Part shown: in pieces, positions 10,560-19,297 of the stretch
Layout of the letters: each line of letters opens with the position of its first letter
How positions within the stretch are numbered: the stretch's first letter is position 1
Assembly (NCBI RefSeq): GCF_009192945.1
Contig: NZ_NSET01000032.1
Coordinates: 94,799 to 158,798 of the forward strand
From: Xanthomonas maliensis
GTDB lineage: Bacteria > Pseudomonadota > Gammaproteobacteria > Xanthomonadales > Xanthomonadaceae
Length of the DNA: 64,000 nt
Direction: 5' to 3'
Translations under genes and position numbers: made by a program
Notes under the pieces: model-generated
The model's input: only the letters and a program-made list of their open reading frames with translations
Databases searched by the model: none
What the model was told of the DNA's origin: nothing

Positions 10560-10627
10560 GATGGGACTCGTGTGGACGATGGCCGCACCCTAGGACAGCG
10601 CCGGTGACAACGCCGTCGAGGTGGCGG

Positions 10628-11572
10628 TCAGGCCGAGAAGCTGTGCGGCTCGGCGGCAAAGCCGATCGCCAAGGCACCCTTGCCGACGTTGACCATGCCG
10701 GTCAGGCTCATCACGCTTTCGAACAGTTCCACACCATGGGTCTGGCAGGCCGACTGCAGCGCGGCGTAGCCAGGCAGCGCATGCACCTCCGCCAGTTCGC
10801 CGCCGTAGCCCACGCAGACGGTCGGGGTCATCAAACCCTCGCGGATCTTGCGGACGGTGAAGGCGCAGAGTTTTTCCACCGACGGCTCGAAGCCCTTGAG
10901 CTTGGCCACCGGCTCGGTGACGCCACGGTACGCGCGCAGCACTGGCTTGATGTCCAGCGCACTGCCCAGCGCCGCACCGATCAGGCCCACGCTGCGATCG
11001 CCCTTGGCGCGCGCACGCGCACGCAGGTAGTAGAGATCGCGCGGGATCATGTAGCCATAGGTGTGCTCGGCCAACTGCTCCAGCCGGGTGCGGATCGCTG
11101 CCACGCTCTGGCCCTGGTCGCGTAGCCTGGCTGCCTCCACCGCCGTCACGCCCTGGCCGGCGAATAGATTCAAGGTGTCGATCACGCGCAGCGCGAACGG
11201 CGAGCTGTGCCCGGCAGCCTGACGGATCGGTTTGTAGTCGTTGAGGATGGCGAAGCTGGCCTGGGTGGCGTTTTCGAACACCTGGCTGCGCAGCTTGGAG
11301 ATGGTCAGGCAGAACACATGGTCGTAGTCGATGACCAGGCGCTGCAGGAACAGGTCGCGGACCTGGTTGACCGAAAACGGCGTGGTCTCGGCTTCATGGC
11401 CGCGTTCGGCCACGTGGGCCTGCAGGAAGCTCAAGGTGGCTTCCTCGTCGCGATGATCGGCCAGTACCGCCTCGCCGATCCGCACACTGATCGGCAGCAG
11501 CACGATGTTGTTGGCCTGGATGAACGCTTGCGGCAGATCGCACGCACTGTCCACCACGATTCCGATCCGCAT
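10628..11572 (-). CDS. DegV family protein (fatty-acid-binding fold)
   Basis: The 314-residue product begins MRIGIVVDSACDLPQAFI, the DegV signature (VVDSxxDLP), and has the EDD fold split with a C-terminal helical/beta part ending in an SVMSLTGMVNVGKGALAIGF segment. DegV proteins bind fatty acids; in Gram-positives (FakB) they present them to FakA kinase, but a fakA partner is not seen here. The ATG at 11572 follows GGGGAACC. The frame is open to 11608 without family similarity. Confidence 0.88.
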   Translation of the reverse strand: MRIGIVVDSACDLPQAFIQANNIVLLPISVRIGEAVLADHRDEEATLSFLQAHVAERGHEAETTPFSVNQVRDLFLQRLVIDYDHVFCLTISKLRSQVFENATQASFAILNDYKPIRQAAGHSSPFALRVIDTLNLFAGQGVTAVEAARLRDQGQSVAAIRTRLEQLAEHTYGYMIPRDLYYLRARARAKGDRSVGLIGAALGSALDIKPVLRAYRGVTEPVAKLKGFEPSVEKLCAFTVRKIREGLMTPTVCVGYGGELAEVHALPGYAALQSACQTHGVELFESVMSLTGMVNVGKGALAIGFAAEPHSFSA

Positions 11573-11977
11573 TGGTTCCCCCCTCCGCTGCTGCGTTGTC
11601 CGCCGCAAACCCTAGCGCAAAACGCGCTGCACGCGTAGACCAGGCATCGATGGCGAGACCTGGCTGCGGCCGACGGTCGCTTGCCGGCCAATGGGACCGC
11701 ACTGCTGCGGTACCTGTCCATGCGCGGCAGTGAATGTCGCTACGCAGCAATCGGCGTCCTCGGCCGCCCCCGCCTAGGTATCGCCACGCCGCATGGGGTG
11801 GGGGAAGTGGGCCCATACGCACACCCGGATTGTCGGGTAGAGCCCGCTATCCCACACCGATGTGTCGGGACAGCTGAATCTGCATAGCTCTGTTGCCACT
11901 CCACTGCTAGCGTCCGTCGGCCCGCCTGGTCGGGTACGCACGCCATCGCCAGCCAGCGACACTCAATGGAGAACGCC
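11573..11977. other. Intergenic region between divergent degV-like and GH12 genes
   Basis: The 405 bases should hold the promoters of both flanking genes. I see no convincing -35/-10 pair, no plant-inducible promoter box (TTCGC-N15-TTCGC), no clear Clp/CRP palindrome and no hairpin with a T run. A GGAG at 11968-11971 is the ribosome-binding site of the GH12 gene. Open frames in this stretch lack family similarity. Confidence 0.5.
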
Positions 11978-12772
11978 ATGTCCGTCATGCAATCCCTGCT
12001 TCCCATGCAACGCGGTGCGCCGCGTTCGGTGCATCGCAGTTGGAGCGCCGTCGTTGCGATCGCGCTGGCAGCGCTGGCGCCCGCCGCGATCGCCGGGCCG
12101 TACAAGGTCTATGGCAATCAATATGCGTGGGTCAACAACTTCAACAACAGCGACATCCAGGGCACCTTCGGCACCGGCAGCACGCCGTCGTTGCGGGCGA
12201 GCTTCAATTTCTCCAGCAATAGCCTGTATGGCTACCCCGCGATCCTGCGTGGCTGGCACTACACCTTCAATCCGACCAGCGATACCTTGTTTCCGCGCCA
12301 GGTGTCCTCGCTGAGCAGCATCCCGGTCAAGTTCAACTACAGCGCCAGCGGCAGCAATCTTGCCGGTGATTTCGCCTACGACCTGTTCTTCCGGAAGGAC
12401 ACCACCAAGACCACGCCGCAGCTGGAGGTGATGATCTGGGGCGGCAACAACTCCTACCCGGTCGGCACGCTCTCCGCCAGCAACGTCCTCAGTGCCGGTG
12501 GCTATACGTTCGATCTGTGGGAGGGCGACAACAGCGCCGCCGGCTACTACGTGTACACCTTCATCCCGCACGGCAGCGCCGGCCAGGCCAACCTGCCGAC
12601 CAGCGGCAGCCTCAACGTCGACATCAAGCCGTTCCTCAACTGGCTGCAGGCCAATCGCAGCAAGGATGGCCGTTACAGCAACGCACTCTACCTGCATGTC
12701 GTCGAGACAGGATTTGAAGTGGTGCGCGGCAATGGCTACGTCGATCTCAGCGCGACGATCGACGCGCACTGA
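11978..12772 (+). CDS. Secreted GH12 family endoglucanase / xyloglucanase-like protein
   Basis: The 264-residue product has a signal peptide (hydrophobic run SAVVAIALAALAPAAIA, cleavage near AIA-GPYK). The mature part matches glycoside hydrolase family 12: LEVMIWGG carries the nucleophile (about Glu150), followed by GGYTFDLWEG, a DIKPFLNWL segment and VETGFEVVRG with the acid/base (about Glu247). It would cut beta-1,4-glucans such as cellulose or xyloglucan in plant walls. I chose ATG 11978, six bases after GGAG, over ATG 11966, which lacks a ribosome-binding site. It converges with the PL4 gene. Substrate is inference. Confidence 0.8.
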   Translation: MSVMQSLLPMQRGAPRSVHRSWSAVVAIALAALAPAAIAGPYKVYGNQYAWVNNFNNSDIQGTFGTGSTPSLRASFNFSSNSLYGYPAILRGWHYTFNPTSDTLFPRQVSSLSSIPVKFNYSASGSNLAGDFAYDLFFRKDTTKTTPQLEVMIWGGNNSYPVGTLSASNVLSAGGYTFDLWEGDNSAAGYYVYTFIPHGSAGQANLPTSGSLNVDIKPFLNWLQANRSKDGRYSNALYLHVVETGFEVVRGNGYVDLSATIDAH

Positions 12773-12797
12773 GCCGGCGAACGTGGGCGCCGCGGCT

Positions 12798-14537
12798 TCA
12801 GCGCGGTGTCCCACCGTAGAGCGCCGCGTTGTGCCAGGCCGCATGCGCGATCGGCGTGAAACGGTCGGCATCGCTGGGCGGCAGGCCATTGCGCACCTCC
12901 TCGACGCTGTCGCCGGGCTGCTCCAGCACCGGTGACGGTGCGAGCAACTGGACACTGTCGAAGACGATGGCCGGGCCCAGGAAGCCATTGTCCGGCGTGC
13001 CGGAGGCCAGGTCGATCGCGAGTGTGTTGCTGCCGGCGTGCAGCGCACTGGCGGGAATGTCGACGAGATAGACCGTGTTGTTGCCACGATAGGTGCCGCG
13101 GGTGATGCCACGGCTGGTCGGCTGATCGGGCCGCGGCGGCAGCGGACCGGTCCAGTGGTCGTTCACCTGCAGCTGGGGGCGGGCACCTGCCTGGGTGAGC
13201 GTGACCAGCAGGCGCAGACGATAGGCGTGGACCTGGTCGCGATCGAGATCGAAGACGATGCGGGTCGGCGTGTTGACGCCACGCCATTGCGCTGCCGGGA
13301 AATCGCCTACCGTATCGCGGCCCAACCGATAGGTCACCGGTCCCCAGGGCGCCATGCGCCGATCGGAGGGATGCGCGGTCGCCAGCAGATCGGCATTGCG
13401 AAAACCGGCAGGCGTGCCGTCCGGGGCGCCGATCTGCCAGAGCACCTGGCCGGGCAGCGGACGTGCCCGCAGGTCGGCCTGCGCCGTGGCGCCCGCGGTG
13501 ATCCGCACGCTGTCGTGCGCTACTTCCAGTTCGTTCTGATAGAGCGTTATGCGGTAGTCGCCAGGGCGCACGCTGGCGATGCGGAAGCGGCCGGCACGAT
13601 CGGCCCTGGCCCAATACTGGGCCTGGGCATTGCGCAAGCCGATCGCCGCCGGTTGTCCCGGTACGACCCCGGATGCCTGGCCGCTCACCGCGCCGCGTTG
13701 TGCGTCCTCGAGCAACCCTTGCAGTCCAAGCGATGCATCGACGAAGCCAAGATCCGGCGGCACCTGCGCCGCCGCGCTGCCGGTGCTGAACTGCAGCACA
13801 TACACGCCATGCAGGCCGCCGCGATACGGCTCGGTCTGGGTGTGGTTGGAGAACATGTAGTTGTACAGCTCATGGGTGAGTGCCGTTTTCTGCGTGGCGA
13901 TGTCCTTGAAGAACGGCCCGCCGGCGCTGTGTTCGCGATTGCCCATCCACATCCGTACGGCCACGCCCCCGCCGCTGACGCCATGTACCGTGTCGTCGAT
14001 CGCGCGCCGTGCCGAGTAGAACTTGGAACTGGTGCGGCCATTGGGCAGCAGGAACACATCCTTGCCTTCGATGGCGGTGCCCACATTGGAATCGGGCTCA
14101 TGCTCGGCATCGGGCAGCTTGGCGGCATCGAGCCGGGCGATGAAGCGCAGCTCGCCGATCGGCAACAGGCTTGGTGCATAGGTGGCCAGGTAGATCGCAT
14201 CGTGGCCCTTGCGCGCCATGTAGTACTGGATCAGATCGCCGGCGGTGGCCGAGACCACGATGGTGTCGCCGACCGTGCGTGCGGCGACGGTGGCGCGACC
14301 GAGTCCGGAGGCGATCTGCGAGTGCTTTGCTTCTGGGCTTTGCAATTCGCTGCCGCGATAGCGCATCGACACGATGTCGCCGCTGCGTGCGTCGACGCTG
14401 AACACCAATGCGCCGCCGTTGTCGACGACGAAGCGGTCGCCGACCCGGGTCACACCGAAGTGGCCGTCGCTGGCCAATCCAGGTGCGGCGACCCACAGCG
14501 CGAGCCAGCAAAGCAAAACGCAGAGCGAACGAGTCAT
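12798..14537 (-). CDS. Secreted rhamnogalacturonan lyase, PL4 family
   Basis: The 579-residue product has a signal peptide (MTRSLCVLLCWLALWVAAPGLAS). The three-part PL4 layout is visible: an N-terminal beta-sandwich catalytic domain (FVVDNGGALVFSVDARSGDIVSMRYRG, then QYYMARKGHDAIYLATYA), a fibronectin-III-like middle (about 315-375: GQASGVVPGQPAAIGLRNAQAQYWARADRAGRFRI) and a C-terminal carbohydrate-binding domain. It would cleave the rhamnose-galacturonate backbone of pectin (RhiE-like). The stop is 25 bases from the stop of the convergent GH12 gene. In-family substrate assignment is inference. Confidence 0.85.
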   Translation of the reverse strand: MTRSLCVLLCWLALWVAAPGLASDGHFGVTRVGDRFVVDNGGALVFSVDARSGDIVSMRYRGSELQSPEAKHSQIASGLGRATVAARTVGDTIVVSATAGDLIQYYMARKGHDAIYLATYAPSLLPIGELRFIARLDAAKLPDAEHEPDSNVGTAIEGKDVFLLPNGRTSSKFYSARRAIDDTVHGVSGGGVAVRMWMGNREHSAGGPFFKDIATQKTALTHELYNYMFSNHTQTEPYRGGLHGVYVLQFSTGSAAAQVPPDLGFVDASLGLQGLLEDAQRGAVSGQASGVVPGQPAAIGLRNAQAQYWARADRAGRFRIASVRPGDYRITLYQNELEVAHDSVRITAGATAQADLRARPLPGQVLWQIGAPDGTPAGFRNADLLATAHPSDRRMAPWGPVTYRLGRDTVGDFPAAQWRGVNTPTRIVFDLDRDQVHAYRLRLLVTLTQAGARPQLQVNDHWTGPLPPRPDQPTSRGITRGTYRGNNTVYLVDIPASALHAGSNTLAIDLASGTPDNGFLGPAIVFDSVQLLAPSPVLEQPGDSVEEVRNGLPPSDADRFTPIAHAAWHNAALYGGTPR

Positions 14538-14708
14538 GGCGGCGACCGGCGAGCGGGGCGGACAGCCTACTGCGCGCGTCGGCGCGGTGACATGCCATGG
14601 CTGCGTGTCGGTCGGGCGCTACTCAGCTGCGGCCGCGTTCCGCGCGTGCGCGGCGCAAGCCAGGACGCTGCACTGCCGGCACCCGCGGTGCCGGCATCAC
14701 CGTTGTCG

Positions 14709-16001
14709 CTAGCGCGAATAGGCCGGTGGGAGCGTGCCCGCCTGCTGCAGGTAACGATCGCGCAGCTCGGTCTGGCGCGAGCGCATCGGGATCGCACGAC
14801 CCCCAAGCCACAGTTGCTCGGCGTAATGGGCCACGTCCAGCGGGTCACCTTCCCACAACACCAGGTCGGCGAGCTTGCCCGGCGCGATGCTGCCCAGCCG
14901 GTCGGCCACACCCAGTGCCTCGGCCGGCACCCGGGTGAGACCGGCCAGGCCGGCGTCCCAGGGCAGTCCATGCGCCACTGCGTTGCCGGCCAGCTGGCGC
15001 TGTTTGCGCGCGTTGTGCGAGCCATCGCCGCCCTGGGTGAAGCTGACCGCCACCCCGGCCGCATGCAGGCGCGCGGCGTTCTCCAGCGTGGCGCCGATCT
15101 GATCGAAGCTAGACGGCAGATCGTCGAGTGCGTTGACGAACACCGGCACCTGCGCGGCGGCCAGTTGCGGCGCCAGTTTCCAGGCTTCATCGCCGCCGGC
15201 GATGGCGATGCGGACCTTCTCGCGCTGCGCCCAGCGCAGCAGCTGGCGGATATCGGCGGCGCGGTTCACCGCGACCACGATGCGGCCCTGGCCGGCGAGA
15301 TAGCGCGCCAGCACTGCGCGTCCTGCCGGCGTCAGCAACGCATGCGGCGAATCGGCCGGCAGGCGGCCGCGCGCCTCGGTGAGCAACTGATCCAGCAACA
15401 TCCACTGCGCCGCACGCGACTTGCCGCTCAATTCCAGTGCGTCGTTGCCCAGGCGCAGATACAGCGCGTGCGGGCCGATCGGATCGGGGCTGCCGTCCAG
15501 CCGCATCACCCCGCCCTGGCCAGCGATGAAGGCGCCGCCGCTGCTGGCGCCCAGCGCGGTGAAGCCGATGCCTTCCACCCGCGCCACCGGGATCAGCACC
15601 GACTCCGGGTTGTAGGCCAGGGTGACGTCGAACTCGGGCCGCATCGGCTGGTCGTGCGGCAGATTCAGCGCGCTGTCCACGGTGGAGGATTCGCCCGAGA
15701 CCTCTTCGATGCCGATCTCGGTGATGCCGCCGAACAGCGCCGGGGTCAGGGGCCGGCCCTTGGCTTCGACCACGGCGACGCCGGCCGGAGCGGCCAGGCC
15801 GGGGCCGACCGCGCGGATCATGCCGCCCTGCACCAGCACATCGGCGTTGGACAGAGTGCCGCGGGCGCTGACGGTATGCACGGTGGCACCGCGAATCAGC
15901 ACGTCCTGGGCAATCGCTGGCGCTGTGCCGAGCAGCAGCACGCTGCAGACCAAGGCCAGGCGCTGCGCCAGGCAGCGGGGTGAGGGCAGAGGGCGGCTCA
16001 T
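14709..16001 (-). CDS. Exported amidohydrolase-fold protein lacking metal ligands
   Basis: The 430-residue product has a signal peptide (LALVCSVLLLGTAPAIAQ) and the composite amidohydrolase frame: an N-terminal beta-sandwich (DVLIRGATVHTVSARGTLSNADVLVQGG), a barrel, and the C-terminal LGVADRLGSIAPGKLADLVLWEGDPLD. At the place where active members have HxH after strand 1 (ITPGIIDVHSHLG in the neighbour), it reads LTPALFGGITEIG, so both metal-binding His are absent, and I find no HxD/HSD ligand later. It overlaps the upstream intact amidohydrolase by four bases (ATGA). It may be an inactive partner or have a changed chemistry. Confidence 0.82.
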   Translation of the reverse strand: MSRPLPSPRCLAQRLALVCSVLLLGTAPAIAQDVLIRGATVHTVSARGTLSNADVLVQGGMIRAVGPGLAAPAGVAVVEAKGRPLTPALFGGITEIGIEEVSGESSTVDSALNLPHDQPMRPEFDVTLAYNPESVLIPVARVEGIGFTALGASSGGAFIAGQGGVMRLDGSPDPIGPHALYLRLGNDALELSGKSRAAQWMLLDQLLTEARGRLPADSPHALLTPAGRAVLARYLAGQGRIVVAVNRAADIRQLLRWAQREKVRIAIAGGDEAWKLAPQLAAAQVPVFVNALDDLPSSFDQIGATLENAARLHAAGVAVSFTQGGDGSHNARKQRQLAGNAVAHGLPWDAGLAGLTRVPAEALGVADRLGSIAPGKLADLVLWEGDPLDVAHYAEQLWLGGRAIPMRSRQTELRDRYLQQAGTLPPAYSR

Positions 16002-17401
16002 CGGGCAGCCTCCTGGCCAAGCATGAAATCGGAGATGGGTTGCAGGCGTCGGTCGGTACGGTCATAGACCTGCGCACCATCGATATACACCTGCTCGGCC
16101 AGCGCGTAGGAGCTGAAGGGATTGCCGTTCCACAGCACCACATCGGCCATCTTGCCCGGCTCCAGCGAGCCGGTCTGGCGTTCGATGCCCAAGGCCTTGG
16201 CGGCATTGCTGGTCAGCCAGCGGATCGCGCGCTCGGGAGGAATGTCGATACCGGCGCGGTGGCCGGCCGCCATCGCTTTGGCCGCTTCCTGGTTGAGCCG
16301 CTGGATGCCCTCCTCCGAATCGGAGTGCACGATCGCGCAGCCATTGGCTGGGCGATCGACCAAGGCGATGTTTTCCTGGATGCCGTCGAACGCCTCCATC
16401 TTGAAGCCCCACCAGTCGGCCCAGAGCGCGCCGCAGACGTTCTGTTCGGCCAGGCGGTCGGCGATCTTGTAGGCCTCCACGCCATGGTGGAAGGCGGCGA
16501 TCTTGAAGCCGAATTCCTTGGCCAGGTCGAGCATCGTGCTCATTTCGTCGGCGCGGTAGCAGTGGATATGCACGCGGATGTCGCCGTTGATCGCGCCGGC
16601 CAGGGTGTCCAGCTTGAGATCGCGCTTGCCGCCGCTGTCGCCGGCGCTGTCGTTGTCGCCCTTGCCGCGGCTCCACCAGTGGCGCTTGGGCGGGGTCTTC
16701 TTTTTCGGAGTGTTCTTGCGCAGGTATTCGCTGGCGTCGATAAAGGCCGCGCGGTAGCCGGCGACGTTGCCCATGCGTGTTGCCGGGCCACCTTTTTCGC
16801 CGTAGACGCGTTTGGGATTCTCGCCGCAGGCCATTTTCAGGCCCCACGGTGCGCCGGGAAACTTCATTGCCTGGTAGGTCGTGGCCGGCACGTTCTTCAA
16901 GGTGACGCCGCGCCCGCCGACCAGATTCGCCGAACCGGGCAGCACCTGCAGTGCAGTGACGCCGCCGGCCAGCGCGGTGGAAAAGCCCGGGTCCTGCGGC
17001 CAGATCGAATGCTCGGCCCAAACGTTCGGGGTCACCGCTGCCGTCATTTCGTTGCCATCGCTATGCGCGCTCACGCCGGGGCTGGGATAGACGCCCAAGT
17101 GCGAGTGCACGTCGATGATGCCCGGCGTGATCCATTTGCCGCGTCCATCCACCCGGCGGACATCGGCCGGCGCGTCCAGCCCGCGTCCGACCGCAGCGAC
17201 CTTGCCGTCGCGCAGCAGCACGTCGGCATCGTCCAGGCGTTCGCCGGTACCGGTGAGCACGGTGGCGTGTTCGATCAGGACTGGGCTGGAGGCGAGGGCA
17301 CGGTAGGTGCTCGGATACGGATCGTCGACGAAACGCGAGGCCGCGATGGCTGGCCCGCACAGCAACGCCGCGCCCAGGATGGCGAACGCAATCAAACGCA
17401 T
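15998..17401 (-). CDS. Exported metal-dependent amidohydrolase
   Basis: The 467-residue product begins with a signal peptide (MRLIAFAILGAALLCGPAIAA). The amidohydrolase metal site is intact: ITPGIIDVHSHLG gives His99 and His101, with later HIHCYRADE, AAFHHGVEAY and CAIVHSDSEEG. The C-terminal sheet ends LGIERQTGSLEPGKMADVVLWNGNPF. It would hydrolyse an amide or ester, perhaps a dipeptide or cyclic imide, in the periplasm; the substrate is unknown. A Lys/Trp-rich insertion around 215-245 (KKKTPPKRHWWSRGKG) is unusual. It is the first gene of a two-gene unit with the degenerate paralogue. The start at 17401 is preferred because it yields the signal peptide. Confidence 0.88.
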   Translation of the reverse strand: MRLIAFAILGAALLCGPAIAASRFVDDPYPSTYRALASSPVLIEHATVLTGTGERLDDADVLLRDGKVAAVGRGLDAPADVRRVDGRGKWITPGIIDVHSHLGVYPSPGVSAHSDGNEMTAAVTPNVWAEHSIWPQDPGFSTALAGGVTALQVLPGSANLVGGRGVTLKNVPATTYQAMKFPGAPWGLKMACGENPKRVYGEKGGPATRMGNVAGYRAAFIDASEYLRKNTPKKKTPPKRHWWSRGKGDNDSAGDSGGKRDLKLDTLAGAINGDIRVHIHCYRADEMSTMLDLAKEFGFKIAAFHHGVEAYKIADRLAEQNVCGALWADWWGFKMEAFDGIQENIALVDRPANGCAIVHSDSEEGIQRLNQEAAKAMAAGHRAGIDIPPERAIRWLTSNAAKALGIERQTGSLEPGKMADVVLWNGNPFSSYALAEQVYIDGAQVYDRTDRRLQPISDFMLGQEAAR

Positions 17402-17559
17402 GAATGTCCCCGGTGAAACTGCAGATGTCCTTGGAAAACTAACGGCCACAGCGCTGATTGCCAAGCAGCGATATGTGGTCGCGGTCGCTAGGCGCGTCGC
17501 AGCAGCGGCCTCATCACGCCCAGGCGTGCATGCTTGAGCACATGACCAGGAGAGCGCCG

Positions 17560-18120
17560 ATGATCGCCAGATCCGACCGTAACAAGCAGGCCGACGTGGT
17601 ATTGGCATTCTGGGAACTGGCCGGGCCGGCGCGTTGGTTTACCCAGAACGATGCCTTCGACGCCAACGTCCGCCAGCATTTCAGCGAGCAGCATTTCGCT
17701 GCCGCACGCGGCGAATACACCCATTGGATGGAGCGCGCCGAGGACGCCCTGGCACTGGTGATCCTGCTGGATCAATTTCCGCGCAACGCCTTCCGCGGCA
17801 GCGCGCACGCCTACGCTACCGACGGGCTGGCGCTGCAGGTGGCACAGCAGGCGGTGCACGACGGATTCGATCAGCAAATCTCGTCACAATTGCGGCTGTT
17901 CTTCTACCTGCCGTTCGGACATGCCGAGGACCCGCAGACGCAGGCGCGCGCGGTGGAATTGATCGGCGCCGTGGGCGATGCGGAGGCGACCGCTTCGGCG
18001 ATCGAGCATCAACAGGTCATCCAGCGCTTCGGGCGGTTCCCGCACCGCAATGCCAGCCTGGGGCGCGCGATGACACCGGACGAGCAACAGTTTCTCGACG
18101 CCGGCGGATTCGCTGGCTGA
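17560..18120 (+). CDS. DUF924 family protein
   Basis: The 186-residue helical product carries the DUF924 pattern: VLAFWELAGPARWF near the N-terminus, then LALVILLDQFPRNAFRGSAHAYATD, then LRLFFYLPFGHAED, and a terminal QRFGRFPHRNASLGRAMTPDEQQFL. Function is not established for the family (a TPR-like fold is predicted). ATG 17560 is chosen because AGGAGA ends 8 bases before it; ATG 17542 is in frame but has no ribosome-binding site. It is divergent from the amidohydrolase pair. Confidence 0.88.
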   Translation: MIARSDRNKQADVVLAFWELAGPARWFTQNDAFDANVRQHFSEQHFAAARGEYTHWMERAEDALALVILLDQFPRNAFRGSAHAYATDGLALQVAQQAVHDGFDQQISSQLRLFFYLPFGHAEDPQTQARAVELIGAVGDAEATASAIEHQQVIQRFGRFPHRNASLGRAMTPDEQQFLDAGGFAG

Positions 18121-18253
18121 GCGCTGCACGCCTGTGCGCACGGTCTGCCAGCGCGTTCGGCAACGGTAGTGCGACAGGCGCGACGATTGCCGGCGCCAGC
18201 GCGAGATGGCGTCATCGCGAGCGATGCGGCGCGCCAAGTCGCAAACACGTCAC

Positions 18254-18291
18254 AACGCAGAACGGACGCCCTGGAGCGTCCGTTCTGCGTT
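18254..18291. terminator. Bidirectional hairpin terminator between DUF924 and glutaredoxin genes
   Basis: A perfect 16-bp stem (18254-18269 with 18276-18291) with a 6-base loop CCTGGA lies between two convergent genes. The outer pairs are AA/TT, giving only a short T tail on each strand. Confidence 0.7.
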
Positions 18292-18312
18292 ACCACTGTG
18301 CGATCGACGCGC

Positions 18313-19239
18313 TCAGTATTTCGGCACGCCGTTGTCCACCTGCTCGGACCAGGCATCGATCCCGCCGGTGACGTTGTAGACGTTGCGGAAGCCCAGCCCA
18401 CGGAAATGCTCGGCGGCCTGCAGGCTGCGGCCGCCGCGGTGGCACAGGAACGCCAGTGGCGTGTCCTTGGGCAGCTGTTCGATCGCCGCGCGCTCGTGCG
18501 CATCCAGCGTACGGAACGGCGCAGCCACCGCCGCCAGCGCGCGCTCGTCGGCCGGCCGCACGTCCACCAGGGTCAGCTGGCCGGCCTTGAGGCGATCGTC
18601 GGCCTCGCGCACCGACAGTTCCTGCACCGGCTTGGGCGCATTGGGGTTGTCGATGGCCAGGCCGCGGCCACGGATGTCGTCCACCCAGTCGATGGTGATG
18701 CCATCGGCGCGGCGTGCGCTGGCCAGGTCGAACTGCACGCGCAGGCCGTTGGACTCGGCGGCAATGGCCTTGGGATCGGTCGGCGCCAGCTGGAAGTTGG
18801 GCTGGAAGTTGGCGTCGATGGACAGCGCCAGCGAGGCGTCCGGGGCGTCGGCCAGCGCGCTCTTGAGCATCTCCACCGCTGCCGGGGTGATGGTGATCGC
18901 CGGCGGCGTGCGGTCCGGCGCCTGCAGGCCAAGCATATTGCTCAGCTCGCCGCTGTCGGCCATCTGCACGATGATGTCGCTGCCGCCGATCAGCTCGCCG
19001 TCGACGTAGAGCTGCGGAATGGTCGGCCAGTCGCCGTAGGCCTTGATGCCTTCGCGGATCTCCTGGTCGGCCAGCACGTTGACGTGGGCGTAGTCCACGC
19101 CCAGGCCGTCCAGCACGCCCACCGCCTTGGCCGAGAACCCGCATTGCGGCATGCCGGGCTGGCCTTTCATGAACAGCACGACGCGGTTGGACTGCAGCAG
19201 CGAATCGATGCGGGAGCGCAGGGCGGGATCGAGGGACAT
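18313..19239 (-). CDS. Monothiol glutaredoxin (Grx4/GrxD type) fused to A-type-like domain and rhodanese
   Basis: The 308-residue product has three parts. Residues 1-105 are a Grx4-type monothiol glutaredoxin (FMKGQPGMPQCGFS, Cys33; WPTIPQLYVDGELIGGSDI), which in the family binds glutathione-ligated [2Fe-2S] clusters. Residues about 112-202 resemble an A-type Fe-S carrier (ITITPAAVEML, then GRGLAIDNPNAP) but contain no cysteine. Residues about 207-308 are a rhodanese with active-site loop CHRGGRS (Cys266). The ATG at 19239 is chosen by family similarity. It probably works in Fe-S cluster or sulfur handling in the cytoplasm. Confidence 0.88.
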   Translation of the reverse strand: MSLDPALRSRIDSLLQSNRVVLFMKGQPGMPQCGFSAKAVGVLDGLGVDYAHVNVLADQEIREGIKAYGDWPTIPQLYVDGELIGGSDIIVQMADSGELSNMLGLQAPDRTPPAITITPAAVEMLKSALADAPDASLALSIDANFQPNFQLAPTDPKAIAAESNGLRVQFDLASARRADGITIDWVDDIRGRGLAIDNPNAPKPVQELSVREADDRLKAGQLTLVDVRPADERALAAVAAPFRTLDAHERAAIEQLPKDTPLAFLCHRGGRSLQAAEHFRGLGFRNVYNVTGGIDAWSEQVDNGVPKY

Positions 19240-19297
19240 GGCGGCATGCTTGAGAACGTGGAGGACGACCATTCTACGCCGCATGGCATCATGGGGC

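Noticed and set aside
11573..11977. Plant-inducible promoter box or Clp site upstream of the GH12 gene
   Set aside because: No TTCGC-N15-TTCGC pair and no adequate TGTGA-N6-TCACA palindrome were found.
13038..15983. A 981-codon open frame on the + strand
   Set aside because: It is antisense to the PL4 and amidohydrolase-fold genes, His/Arg/Gly-rich with no family similarity, and arises from the high GC content.
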